Of a stretch of 64,000 nt of DNA, positions 1-10,438 are shown piece after piece. The translations under genes were made by a program, and so were the position numbers. Source of the DNA: Maniola hyperantus (lineage: Eukaryota; Arthropoda; Insecta; Lepidoptera; Nymphalidae). Location: contig NC_048538.1 in NCBI RefSeq assembly GCF_902806685.2, positions 12,400,001-12,464,000 on the forward strand, in the 5' to 3' direction. Under the pieces are notes generated by a model, which was not told the origin of the DNA, did not search any database, and was given only the letters and a program-made list of their open reading frames with translations. Within the stretch, counting starts at the first letter, position 1; every line of letters begins with the position of its first letter.

Positions 1-22
1 AATCGGCCAAATGCGAGTCGGA
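1..22. repeat. Edge of a dispersed GTGCGAGTCGGA-type repeat
   Basis: The first bases carry the end of a repeat that recurs at 35345-35775 (GTGCGAGTCAGACTCGCGC) and, reversed, near 56390-56410. Only the edge lies in the window. Confidence 0.35.
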
Positions 23-30
23 GTAGATAC

Positions 31-1607
31 CTAAGTATATGCTCGCTCATGATCAGATAGCACATTCCTACAAAGAAGATGTTTACAAAATATTTTTTGA
101 CGCCCTTACCACTATTTTGTAGGTAGGTAAGTACTTAGTAAGTACAGTGTATAAGTTGCACGTAGGCAAAACCTAATAGATTAAAAGCTAATAGCATACA
201 GCGAGACCAATAATTAATCTATGGCTAATAGATTAATAAATCTGTAAAATGTTAGTTTCTTCGCTCATGAAAATTACAAAAATGAATATGTGATTTGCAC
301 ACCAGTGTCAAATTTTGACTCTTAACTACTACTTAAACCGATTTTGAGGATATTTTTACATCTTTAAAGAATATCAAATTATTTAAATGCTAGTTTACAT
401 TTTACATTAGGTAAATAATTTTATACAAGCGCTTACTTATACTTAAATTACAAATTCAAGCTTCGACTTCAATAGACCATGAAAGTGCGACGTCACAAGT
501 CTTTAAGGGTTGTGGGCATGCCCATCGTACCCACAACTCTTCAGGATCCGCGCTTGCAAGACGAGGGCACAACAAGGCTTATAATCAAGACCCGTTTAAA
601 TAAATTCTCTTAGCGTTATGCTAAGGCTGCTGAGTACCTACCTACCTACTGATGCCGTATAAATAGCACAAATGAAAAACTTAATCCGCATACCTACCTA
701 ATCTTGAGTCGACAAAAGTACCTACGAGTATATTATAATATTAGTGATAAGTATTACAGTGTACCTGTCGGTAAACAGCGCTGGAATGGACATAAACATA
801 CGCTGGAAGACGCGTGCCAAATGTCACTTTTTTGTGCCGACTCGAAGCGCCAAACCGAGCGTAGGACCGTAGGTAGGTACCCACCGGGAATTAAAATTGA
901 CATTTGTGTCAAAACAAAAATGATCTTAGTGTTGACATTATGTTGACAGATAGGTACCTAATCACTTTCATTCAGTTCCGAGTAGTAAGTAGGTACTGGA
1001 CCACTCACATTAAAAAAAAATAGCTAGTGATCGAGCAGGCGAGCCACCTGGTGCCGAAGTCCATGAACATTCGCAGCACCAGATAAGTCTTCAGAGCACT
1101 CCACATTATAAAGTCGATAAGTAGAACACGCAAAGGAAGCTTACAGCTCTCAGCGGTGCTCCAGGCTTTCCAACGGACCAGTTTGGTATCGTCCACACGT
1201 CGAACAGCTTTCGTTTGATCACTATGCTGCTATCAGCGCTAAAATGACGAAAATCAAGTTGTTTCAAAAACAGGTCGGCAATTGCAGGTCCAGTGTCCAA
1301 TACTTGTATTAGTAGAGGTCAATGATAAACAGCTATCATTCCCACCATTCAATATTTATCATTTCTACATTCCTTACCGTCTGGAATCAATAAATCATTC
1401 CATATATGGAGACGGATCGTAATTTAAGCTCGGTCAATTCAAGTTATACACCAATGATCTCTTATTGACTTCCTTTACACTTCTTAAATTGTATCTATTT
1501 ATTAAGTATAACTTATTATTTTTATTCACCCTAGAAATGCAGTTACAGGCGCTGACACTTCTTAATTGCATTTTATTAATGTTAAATCTCTATCTCTATA
1601 CCTTTAA
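31..1607. other. No gene seen; AT-rich non-coding DNA
   Basis: Short TACCTACC/TAGGTAGG tracts and AT-rich sequence. The open frames here are short and show no recognisable motif, splice context or composition change. Confidence 0.6.
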
Positions 1608-1814
1608 TACTAGGTAAGTATATAAAAATGAATCGCTAAATGTGTTGCTGATCGCAAATCTCGAGAACAGCTGAACCGATTTCGCTAATTCTTTTTTTTA
1701 TAATATTCCTTGAAGTAGGTACGAGGATGGTTCTTGCGGAGAGAAAAGTTTAAAAAATTGGCTGAAAAAGAATCGACTGTTAGGCGGTACGAAGTTCGCC
1801 GGTGCAGCTATAGT
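1608..1814 (+). repeat. Helitron-like short interspersed repeat
   Basis: It carries the segment AACAGCTGAACCGATTTCG and ends with a GC hairpin (GGCGGTACGAAGTTCGCC) about 10 bases before CAGCTATAG. A subterminal hairpin followed by a CTAG-like end is the usual 3' end of non-autonomous Helitrons. The end is degenerate (CTATAG), so the class is inferred. Confidence 0.45.
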
Positions 1815-1860
1815 TAAACATAAGTAAATATTGAATCTACAAATCAATAAAAAAAACATA

Positions 1861-2977
1861 CGGGGAGAGTGTGGATGAAAGAGCCAGTTTTGAATAGTAT
1901 AAAAAAAAACACACTTTTACTATATTATTTTCAAATGAAACTAGGTTTTCTTATAATCACTTTAATTGGCAATGTTATGAAATGAAAATAAAGAGGATAA
2001 CATCACTGATAATCTCTTATATAAATAGTTTAAAAAAAAAAACGAAATCGGCTCTTTCATAGCAGCAGGTCAATGAAAGAGCTACCATGTGTTATGAAAG
2101 AGCCGATACCTACTTTTGAGGTACTAAACGGGTTTTTTTTCAATTAAAATTATGTTAAATATTTAAAATCAGATTAATACTAAGCTTACTTTGGTAATTC
2201 TATGAAAATCACAATTTTTAAACAGTCTCAGTAATAATTAAACATTGTCTTAATCAACAATTAAAACTTTTGAACTTTGTCTTAGTCAAAAACTAAATAA
2301 TTAATAAAAATTTGTCTAAAAACATAAAATCGAGCCCTTTTTCGTATACTCTATAACTTAAAAAATAAAAACAATATAAAAAAAATTTAAAAAAAAATTG
2401 GCAGAAGAAATTAATCATCCCTTTGTGGCCACACGATTCATTTGCCCACCCGTTACATACACACACACACACACACACCCACAGACAGACACACAGACAC
2501 ACACGTCAAACTTATAACACCCCTCTTTTTTCGTCGGGGGTTAATTAAAACTAAACGATGTATTGAAATAGCCGGCTCTTTCAAAGCACAGATAACTGTC
2601 TCTTTCAAAACACGACGCTTTTAAAAATATAACCACAAAAAAAGGCACTATACCAGAACGCTGATCTGATATTATTTATGCAAAACAAGGGCAAATATAT
2701 AGACGCCAATACTGTATATCAGTTTTGTCAACTTATGCAATACCCTTTTTGAAAAAAAAGATGAAAGAAACACAAAGAAACTTACTTTTTGGCTTCTGAA
2801 TTTTCGTAACAGTCCTGTGAGACCATTTGTTGTCGTAGAACTGTCAAATGTTTGTGGGTGACAGCTATCCAGTGTTGCCATTTAAGGAGTAAAATTAAAC
2901 TTTGGTAGAATATCGATAAGTAATGGAAAATCACATCGGCTCTTTCAAAGCCTGGCTCTTTCATGCACACTCTCCCC
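1861..2977. mobile_element. TA-flanked DNA transposon with reiterated ATGAAAGAGCC motif
   Basis: The ends are inverted: GGGGAGAGTGTGGATGAAAG on the left matches GGGGAGAGTGTGCATGAAAG on the reverse of the right, and a TA dinucleotide lies outside each end. The terminal motif ATGAAAGAGCC, or a close variant, recurs at 1875, 2050 (reverse), 2073, 2094, 2574 (reverse), 2599 (partial), 2938 (reverse) and 2954 (reverse). No transposase reading frame survives. A (CA)n tract lies at 2459-2477. TA duplication and simple inverted ends suggest a Tc1/mariner-pogo type non-autonomous element; that class is inferred. Confidence 0.6.
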
Positions 2978-3578
2978 TACCTATGCTTAAGTATCTACAT
3001 TTCAAACACATCATGCAAAACTGAAATAGCAAAATATAGGTAAACATACCTATGCTTAATAGAATTAATGGTTCTATACGCTCATTGAGCCAGCAGGGAT
3101 TAGTCGGGATGATGGCGAGAGGTCTGGTGAATGGCCTGGGGACGGGGACGGGCGCTAATGTGCGGCGCAACTTGCGTTGGCCCCGTGTCATATCAGGGAG
3201 ACAGCATCAAGACCGGGAGCCGCAGCAGAAATAGCTGAAAACGGCAAGCGGCCCAAGTAAGTAAGTATGCCTCTCTTATCGAGTGTTATATTGTAGGTAT
3301 ATTGTGTTGTGTCTCTTATTGTGTGTTGTATTTTCGTTCCGTTTGCCGTGGAGACAATGGGCCCGTGGAGTTTTAGTGCTAAAAAAAAATTATAAAATTA
3401 GGTAGGTAGGTACCTATATAATGAATTTTATACCTAATTCATTTTAAAGATAAATAATATTATGCTTCACGAGTTCTTCAAAGTTCTTTGTTAAACTCAG
3501 AATCTCGAGTCTTCAAACCTGAGGCTGCAGAATACCTACTAAGTACGTCGTGGGGATGCCTGAACTGTTTATTGTGAA
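2978..3578. other. Unassigned non-coding stretch
   Basis: A GC-richer patch at 3085-3240 is open on the + strand but has no family motif I recognise. The rest is AT-rich with TAGGTA tracts. No gene is called. Confidence 0.4.
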
Positions 3579-3790
3579 CTAGCTGATGCCCGCGACTTCG
3601 TCCGCTGGGAATTAGGTTTTTAAAAATCCCGTGGGAACTCTTTGATTTTCTGGGATATAAAGTAGCCTATGTCTTTATCTATACTTACCCATGCAAAAAA
3701 TCACGTTAATTCGTTGCACCGTTGCGACGTGATTGAAGGACAAACCAACAAACCAACAAACAAACACACTTTCGCATTTATAATAAGGGT
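3579..3790 (-). mobile_element. Non-autonomous Helitron-like repeat, family A
   Basis: Reading the - strand, it ends in a GC hairpin and then GCATCAGCTAG, with an A outside the CTAG, as expected for Helitron insertion between A and T. The body includes TAAAAATCCCGTGGGAACTC and AAAAAGTAGCCTATG-like text found in the other copies. The far end (ATTTATAATAAGGG) is degenerate relative to the intact copy at 25433-25667. Confidence 0.6.
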
Positions 3791-3849
3791 ACCTACTGAT
3801 TGATATTGAAAGTACAAAGTACAGATTTCGTCATTAAATAAGCTCCCAG

Positions 3850-4385
3850 TCCAACTAACTGAAACAACAAAGAATAAATTAATAAAACTTTCTTCAAAGT
3901 TGCCATGACTGGACCGGTCCAAAGATGGAAACAAATACCTAATGGTCCATTCATGGCAACTAGGTAGGTACTTTATACAAAAAAATTGTTATAAAAAAGA
4001 AGAACAACATACTTAGCCCTATTTTTTAAATATTCTTTTTTTTCATTTCTTTTTTATTCAAGAATAGACATTCTAATATTTTAATTTATTGCACGCAATC
4101 GAACGTAAGTACCTACTTACCTAAATGTAATGATACAGTTTAGGTACATTAGTTTTCGGTAAAATACCTAATTTTTACTTTCCGGGGATTGAAAACACAC
4201 TTGCGCGCGTTATTAATTTCCGAGTCTCACGGTGCAACTGATTACTGAGGTTCCAGTAGGCATGGTGCTGGGAGATGCATGACCATACCTTGGCACGTAA
4301 GCGATGTATTATACTCTGGTGTGGCTAGTTTTTGAAATAAGTTTTAAGGTGGTCCAATGAAAGCGCTGGTCCAATGATCGCAACC
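3850..4385 (+). repeat. Unknown dispersed repeat, copy 1
   Basis: Shares blocks in the same order with 7000-7290: TTGCCATG, CTTTCCGG, GAAAACA, GAGTCTCACGGTGCAACTG, CTCTGGTGTGG and GGTCCAATGATCGCAAC. No coding potential or terminal repeats recognised. Confidence 0.5.
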
Positions 4386-4700
4386 TTCCGTATGTCGCAG
4401 CCCGCAGGCCACATCTTCGTTGGTGCTTCATCTCAACTGAAACCTATCCTATCGGCTTTCACTAGGTGCCACGGACTATTAGGTGCAGTAGGTAATTTTA
4501 CGATAGATTGTAAAACTGTGCTAGCACCAAGAAACATCCCAACAATCCTATATTTTCACGACATGTGCAAATTGTATCTACCAGTAACTGTATAGATAAG
4601 TAGGAAGTAGGTACATAGTACATACCTACCTATTTTTACAACATTTACAACAACAAAAAAAGGTTACAATTACGTTGCACCCATCCGTTACAATGTCCAA

Positions 4701-4937
4701 TTAATGTAAACTTCCCAATAGAATCCCTAAGCGGACGGGGCGTAGGGAGTGGGCGTGTCGAGCGCGGAGCTGTGAGCGCGCCGCTTGCAGGCTATGCTGC
4801 CCTGGTTCCGTGACGTCACGAGCACCTTTGCCGGGTATCCACCCGGTACTAGTTTGGGTCTGGTTATTTTCAAAGCCGGCCTCTATGCAAACCTGGCGCC
4901 CTTGACGAATACTGGAATTGCGTCTAAAATTTCGCAA
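4701..4937. other. GC-rich islet with a TGACGTCA palindrome
   Basis: The segment is clearly GC-richer than its flanks and stays open on the - strand for 78 codons without a recognised motif. The CRE-like palindrome TGACGTCA sits at 4811-4818. It could be a promoter or first exon, or a degenerate MITE. No function is assigned. Confidence 0.25.
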
Positions 4938-5789
4938 TAAAACAAGTTGAAAGTACCTAAGTAAGTAGGTAATTTAATTAAAAAAAATTAAAAATATGAC
5001 TGCCCTTCTATCTATACTCTAAACTTACCTAAGTATTATCTATATCTGCTAATAAATAAAATTGAATTCTATCTATCTGTCTGCACGTCTGTTTGAACGG
5101 GCTAATCTTCGGAACGGCTGAACCTATTTTGGCGGGACTTTCACAGACAGTACCTACTTAGAGGATTAACCAAGGAGTTACATTGGCTACTTTTTAACCG
5201 ACTTTCAAAAAAGGAGGAGTTGTGTTTTTCCAAATACCTAGTAGGTATGTAAGTACACCGAAATCTCCGAGATATCCAAACCGATTTGCGTAATTTTTTA
5301 ATCGATAGAGAAACCTTGCGACATTGTCCCATAAAACATTTGGATTCCAACTCCTCAATCCTGATGCTGCATGGGACCTGACTACCTACCTACCAAGTAG
5401 GTACGCAAAGACTTTATCGTTAAATTCGCGGACCCAACTATTCACCCTGATGCTGTAATAAATTGCATTCCTAAATCGTGGTGATAGAAACTACTTAAGT
5501 AAGTCGATTAGAAAAAAACAACGACTAAACTGACGCGATGCCGCTTGCTTCCAAATCATGCTAAATAACATTCCTTATAATATTATTTGCATTGGGCTTT
5601 GAAATCAACGGACGTTACAACGGATCGACGTGATTTTTGCATGGATGGATATAGTTAAAGACCTGATGTATCTGACATAGGCTACTTTTATTTTTTTGTG
5701 GGAGAGCCACAACCGCGGCGGGCGTGGGTGAAAACCACTCCGTGAGTTTCTACTCTTAGATTCGAAAACGTACACAAAACCCGACCACA
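4938..5789. other. No gene seen; scattered repeat fragments
   Basis: Includes the common fragment ACTTTCAAAAAAGGAGGAG near 5200 and Helitron-like fragments near 5590-5700 and 5080-5140. No gene-like frame with motifs. Confidence 0.4.
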
Positions 5790-6060
5790 CACACATGACC
5801 GGCCGTTGTGCCAGATCCTTCTTTCCACGCACATGCAAACTGTGGAATCAACTTTTGGATGGATTTTTTGCCTGGATATTTTTAAAACTCCCATCGGCGT
5901 TGTTCCTACTAGATTACAACATGATTATTCAAGGGGCGGACCAACAAATTCCTGAAAAGCCAGCAACGCATCGGCAGTTCCTCTGGTGCTACAAATGTTC
6001 ATGGTACGGCGGTAATCACTTAACATCAGGTGACTGCCTGCTCGTTTGCTAGCTATCTCT
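5790..6060 (+). pseudogene. LINE ORF2 C-terminal tail (non-LTR retrotransposon 3' end)
   Basis: The + strand reads RTCKLWNQL followed by a short stretch ending in YNM, the usual last segment of Jockey/CR1-like reverse transcriptases. It continues into a 3' untranslated tail with GGCGGTAATCACTTAACATC and AGGTGACTGCCTGCTCGTTT, seen at the ends of such LINEs in Lepidoptera. Everything upstream is missing, so it is a 5'-truncated dead copy. The clade is uncertain. Confidence 0.5.
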
Positions 6061-6145
6061 ATTAACAAAAAACCAAATGTTAATTTCATCATGGAATAAA
6101 AGCGCGAGTAAAACAAGCTGTTTTATGTAGTGCGGTGATAGGTAT

Positions 6146-6700
6146 AGCCTTTTTTTTTTAACGCTGGGAAATGCGTTTACGCATCCCCCCCTCCTGGAAG
6201 CCAGGCAGCTAACCAGCCAGCCAACCAACTGGAGGGAAGGTATGTGGGACTCACCGGCCGAGAAGCGACCGGAATACCCACTAAAACCCAGCGGCACTCC
6301 TGTGCGTCGCCTGGCGACTGGGTCACGGGAACGCCGAAGCAAACCACCGCAACCCAGCCAGTGACGTCCGCCGAAGCGGACCCTCCACCTCCTCCACGCA
6401 CGTCCGAGGTGCACCAACTATGTGCACCTCACCTCCCCCGGAGACGCAACGGGCGACAACGCAATCCCGCGCACGTCGCCCGCGTCTCAACCTCCGCCTC
6501 GTCCACTGTGCCCTCTGCTAGTCAGAGGGACACGCGGAGAAACCTCCCCCCTGCCAGGTCATTAACCATGGCCAACAATATCCCCGAAGAGAGATTATTA
6601 GCCATGTTACCGGGGTGCACCGGCCCGAATACTGCTCTTCCCCTCGGATGCCCGATGCATCCAAAAGGGACCAGCAGCACCCAGGCACACTGGGAGGTTA
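6146..6700 (-). mobile_element. Probable 3' end of a LINE on the - strand
   Basis: The + strand opens with a T-run at 6150-6160, a poly(A) tail when read on the - strand, followed by a GC-rich block unlike the surrounding AT-rich DNA. The long open frames on both strands here come from the high GC content. A 5'-truncated LINE 3' region fits, but I could not name the family. Confidence 0.35.
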
Positions 6701-6718
6701 CCTGGCTGGCACCCCGCG

Positions 6719-6835
6719 GTGCTATAGCCTAGTGGTTAGAACGTCCACCTTCTAATCGGAGGTCGGAGGTTCGATCTCGGACTTGCATCTCTAACTTTTC
6801 GGAGGTAATTAAATATTACTTTATCGGCTATTCAT
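6719..6835 (+). mobile_element. tRNA-derived SINE head, family C
   Basis: A pol III A box (TAGCCTAGTGGTTAGA) at 6725 and a B box (GGTTCGATCTC) near 6768 are spaced as in a tRNA. The following CTAACTTTTCGGA matches, reversed, the full-length copy at 36430-36746. The body is missing. Confidence 0.6.
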
Positions 6836-6999
6836 TTTATTCACTTCTCTTCAAAATTCAAATAATTTGTAGGTACTAGTAGTCCAATGAAGGCGACCCA
6901 TAATAAACTATTTTTATTATCATCTAATAATTATACACAACATATTTAGGTAGAAGGAACAAACAGGTACTGAATTCAGCGCGTATTTTTGTTTTGCTT

Positions 7000-7290
7000 C
7001 CAGTCCGAACTAACTAGGATAAATGAAAACTTTCTTTAAAAGTTGCCATGTACCTACCTATATCGTTTTTCGGTCACGTAAATTTTTGCTTTCCGGATAT
7101 CGAAAACATATTTGCGTACGTTACCTACTCATTGCCGAGTGTCACGATGCAACTGAGGTTTCAGTTTGGTGCTGGGGCCGCTGGGGGGTGCATGACAACG
7201 CCTTGGCATGTAAGTGATGTACTCTGGTGTGGATAGTTTTGGAAATATTAAGGTGTTCCAATGAGGCGCTGGTCCAATGATCGCAACTTT
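7000..7290 (+). repeat. Unknown dispersed repeat, copy 2
   Basis: Diverged direct copy of 3850-4385, ending in the shared CTCTGGTGTGG and GGTCCAATGATCGCAAC blocks. It lacks part of the 5' half of copy 1. Confidence 0.5.
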
Positions 7291-7388
7291 CCCCTATTTG
7301 ATTTTTAAATTTCGGTAATGTTAAATAATAGGCTATGGTGACGTGAGATCATAAAAAATAGGGCTACCATATAGGGCTATCTGCGTCA

Positions 7389-7476
7389 ATGAGGACGTTT
7401 CCAGGCAACGTTCGAGAAAATTTTCACAGATGGCGCTGAAAACTTCCACCACTAAAGATGAAAAATAATATCTATA
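7389..7476 (+). repeat. Left arm of a foldback element
   Basis: This 88-base arm is the diverged reverse complement of 8625-8712. Shared blocks include CCAGGCAAC, AGATGGCGCTGAA and GAAAAATAAT. The arms bracket the TA-flanked element at 7679-8624. Confidence 0.6.
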
Positions 7477-7678
7477 TCATCTATGCTTTAAATTTAAATC
7501 GGATGCGAAATTAATTAATTACTTACTTACTTACTTCTATTAGGTATACCTACCTACCTAGTTCACAGATTTTGTAGAAAAGAAACGTAAGGAAAATTGC
7601 AGTGCACGCTAGATCTTACTCCTCATCTATGTCATTGATTGACACGACCTAAACAATAAACCATAGGTCATATAGATA

Positions 7679-8624
7679 GGGTAATTCCGGGGGAGATGGT
7701 CGTACGGGAGAGATGGCCAATACATAAAAAATCGATAATTAGACAGTAAATGCCACTAATATCAGTTTAGTACGCTTCCTTTCGCGACCGGCGACAGGTA
7801 TCCGTAAGTTTTTGTTAAAAAAGTACATGAAAATGTAAGTAAATTCCACTTTTTTGTTTGATTAAACATTTCATATAAGGCAAGGGGTTATCATAATACT
7901 TACTTACGTAGTGGCAAAAAGATTTTACAATATTTGCATGTTTTAGCACAGTTATTGTAAAGTACTTTAATTAAGTTTCCACGCATTTTAACCTATAAAT
8001 TATAAATCATAGTTGCGTGTTTCTTTTTTTAATTCATATGGCCATCTCTCCCGGACAATCGGGATAGATGGCCATTGTTAGAAAACGCAAAGCCATTCGG
8101 AGGATCTCAGACAGTAGCTGTGAAGAAGTTCCCTTCTCCCTTTGTGATACTTCTGAAAGTGAGAATGAAGACAACGAAGAAGATAACTGTAGAGGCTGTG
8201 GAGAAAATTATCACAAGACCCAACTCGTCGAAGACTGGCTGCAATGTAATATTTGCATGCTTTGGACGCATGAAAACTGTACGGAGTTTGAGGATATGTG
8301 CTCTGACTGCGGCAATAAGAAAAAGAAAGAGTTGAAAGGACGTAAGGGCAAAGGGAAAAGGAAAAAGAGTACCTACTTACTGGCTATCTCTCCCCGACTC
8401 CTATGGCCATCATACCCGGACAATCTGGGAGAGATGGCCAATCGTAAGTTTTTTATTTCGTGCCAGGTTGATTACTTTTGTTTATTTTAAGACGGATTAT
8501 TGTTAACATTTGATAACAGGGATATATAAAGTTTCGTTTGTGATTAAAGCATTTGTTTGATTTATTATGATTCATTGACAATCAATCCTCAAAGTTAATG
8601 GGGCCATCTCCCCCGGAATTACCC
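7679..8624. mobile_element. pogo-like DNA transposon deletion derivative with PHD finger remnant
   Basis: Perfect 21-bp inverted ends (GGGTAATTCCGGGGGAGATG plus one base) are flanked by TA on both sides (7677-7678 and 8625-8626). At 946 bp it is much shorter than an autonomous element and lacks the DDE catalytic region, but keeps a C-terminal zinc finger of the transposase. The motif GGGAGAGATGGCCA or close variants recurs inside in both orientations at 7706, 8039, 8061, 8381, 8404 and 8426. It lies within the foldback arms at 7389-7476 and 8625-8712, touching the right one. Confidence 0.7.
8068..8490 (+). pseudogene. C-terminal PHD-like finger remnant of a pogo-type transposase
   Basis: The 140-residue frame has a basic start, an acidic stretch (SESENEDNEEDN, about residues 29-40) and then a zinc-binding series: CRGC, a Y/H spacer, WLQCNIC, LWTHENC and CSDC. 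The series W..C..C....W.H..C..C..C is the PHD-like finger at the C-terminus of many arthropod pogo/Tigger transposases. A lysine-rich tail follows. After about residue 108 the frame runs into the element's repeated GAGATGGCCA motifs and is probably not natural protein. The first ATG also sits in such a motif. No DDE domain or HTH is present, so it cannot transpose itself. Confidence 0.6.
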
Positions 8625-8712
8625 TATAGGTATTATTTTTCACCTTTAGTGGTTGTAAAATTCAGCGCCATCTATGAAAATTTCCTCGAATGTTGCCTGG
8701 AAACCTCCTCAT
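8625..8712 (-). repeat. Right arm of a foldback element
   Basis: Reverse-complement partner of 7389-7476. It begins directly at the TA flanking the pogo-like element, so that element probably inserted at the inner edge of this arm. Confidence 0.6.
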
Positions 8713-8889
8713 TAATGTATCTACCTACGAACATTTGACGCCTGCCAGAGACGACGAAGCCTCGACGACGTTTTGTTGGAAGTTCCCTAACTGTGCTGAA
8801 CTGTGGTTAAACTAAGCAACTCTCAAATCCCAAGTCTCTTTAAAGTCAACCTCCCTATATCTAGTGGCCACCAACAAAAACAAAAGACG

Positions 8890-9060
8890 TCACGAAGACA
8901 AACATAAGAAAATGACCAATAAAAGTAAAAGTTCATAAACAATAGTGGTTCCCTCAGGCCCTAGGATGGTGGGAGTGTCAAAGGGCCGCGCGGGGCGGGG
9001 CGGCGCAGGGCGGCGCCAGGGCGGAGCCGCCGCACGCCCCACACGGCTATTGATTTCTGT
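8890..9060. other. GC-rich islet
   Basis: Positions 8990-9040 contain GGGGCGGGGCGGCGCAGGGC and similar GC-box-like text in an AT-rich setting. A promoter or a GC-rich transposon piece is possible. No exon or TATA element could be assigned. Confidence 0.2.
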
Positions 9061-9149
9061 TTTTTGTGCTTTGGAATGCTGTTGTGAATACAATCGAGCT
9101 TTCTGATGTTATCTAAGGAAAAGCTGACTGACTAAAGGTATGATTCCGA

Positions 9150-9230
9150 ACCACGCTGCACGCAGCAGTGCTGCCGCAACAGTGCTGTCACCAGCTGTCA
9201 CAGCGCTGTTGCGGCACTACTATGACTTGT
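9150..9230. repeat. Small palindromic repeat
   Basis: Inverted blocks AGTGCTGCCGCAACAGTGCT and AGCGCTGTTGCGGCACTACT face each other around CACCAGCTGTCAC. It is probably a short MITE; no target duplication is visible. Confidence 0.45.
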
Positions 9231-9649
9231 CCCCATACTTAGGTGCTAATTGCTAGTCTTTTACGGCCCATCCGTTTCATCGATTTTGACGAAATTTGTT
9301 ATCTAATACCTAAGTACATATAGGTACCTACCTAATACAGAGATAGCTTGCATGCCATTGCATTTAGTAGGTACGGAGTGAAGACTTCGGCATGGAGGGG
9401 CAATGCAAGCACAACAGACAAGCCCTGATGAAGAAGAACTTGCATCCCGGGAAAGGACATACTTAGGCTATTTTTTGTTCCAGAAAATCAAAGAGTTCCT
9501 ACGGTCATACCTACCTACTTATTTTAGACGTCTCAGCTAGTTTTAAATTAAAAAATTTAAAGGCTGAGTCACACTTGCGCACACTCACAAACTGTAGGTA
9601 GGTACACACAACACGAATTAATAGACCACAATGTGGAGTGTGTTTATCA

Positions 9650-9888
9650 GCATTATCAACTCATAGCCGGCTCACTACAGAGCACGGGTCTCCTCTTAGT
9701 ATGAGAAGGGTTTGGCCATAGCCCACAGTCTACCACGCTAGCCAAGTGCAGATTGGCAGGCTTCATACCTACACCTTTGAGAACATTAGGTACCCACCTA
9801 TGGAGAACTCTCAGGCATGCAGGTTTCCTCACGATGTTTTCCTTTACCGTTAAAGCGACAGCGGAGTGATATTTGATTTCTTGAAACG
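9650..9888 (-). mobile_element. tRNA-derived SINE body, family C, minus strand
   Basis: Matches the body of the full copy at 36430-36746 (GCCGGCTCACTACAGAGCAC, GCATGCAGGTTTCCTCACGA, CACCGTTAAAGCG-like). The tRNA head is absent here. Compared with that copy it carries extra TACCTA-type bases at about 9774 and 9787-9799. Confidence 0.65.
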
Positions 9889-9903
9889 GACCCTACCTAA
9901 GTA

Positions 9904-10253
9904 GGGACAAGCCCCCGACTTCGTACGCGTGATTTAGGTTTTCCGGGATAAAAAGTAGCCTATGTCCCTTTCCAGGTCTTAAACTATAGATACCTACTTA
10001 CCAGTGGCGTGCAGGTCATAGAGGCATACCTAAATGCACTGCTTACCCCAGTTGTAATAGCTAAATGCATATTTTTCATTATGACCTGCCAGTAAACAGG
10101 TTTCTACCTAACTAATGCCTACCCTGGCTTCAAACACTGTGCACGCCACTGCTACTTACCCATGCAAAAAATCACGTCGATCCGTTGCTCCGTTGCGACG
10201 TGGTTGAAGGACAAACCAACAAACAAACACACTTTTACATTTATAATAGGGGT
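9904..10253 (-). mobile_element. Helitron-like repeat, family A, split by a hAT MITE
   Basis: The two halves, 9904-10001 and 10152-10253, are parts of one family A repeat (CCGACTTCG, AAAAAGTAGCCTATGTC, then CATGCAAAAAATCACG, ACAAACAAACACAC). They are separated by a 150-bp MITE with an 8-bp duplication of this repeat. The CTAG end is degenerate. Confidence 0.6.
10002..10151 (+). mobile_element. hAT-type MITE, copy 1 (8-bp target duplication)
   Basis: The ends are CAGTGGCGTGCA and TGCACGCCACTG, and the element is flanked by the exact 8-base direct repeat CTACTTAC at 9994-10001 and 10152-10159. An 8-bp duplication with CAG...CTG ends is the hAT signature. It interrupts a Helitron-like repeat. 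A second copy lies 300 bases away in the opposite orientation. Confidence 0.8.
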
Positions 10254-10438
10254 AGTGATTTCGACTTCATAGTCGAGCGTGCGATATCGATTCATGAAGT
10301 TGGAGATCGAGCTCCAATTCTAAAGCCACGCCCACTCCGGACTTTGGTTCTCGAACTGAGGAACTTGTAAGTTAGGCAGCATGTGAAAACGCGAATGTCG
10401 CGCGACAGTCGCAAGCTGACATCCTATAGGTAGATAGG

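Noticed and set aside
704..946. 80-codon frame near the window start
   Set aside because: No motif; it overlaps TACCTA tracts and is consistent with chance.
6244..6732. 162-codon proline/threonine-rich + strand frame
   Set aside because: It lies in a GC-rich LINE-tail-like region with open frames on both strands and runs into a SINE head.
6719..6790. tRNA gene
   Set aside because: The A and B boxes are present, but the arms do not pair as a tRNA and the downstream text matches a SINE body.
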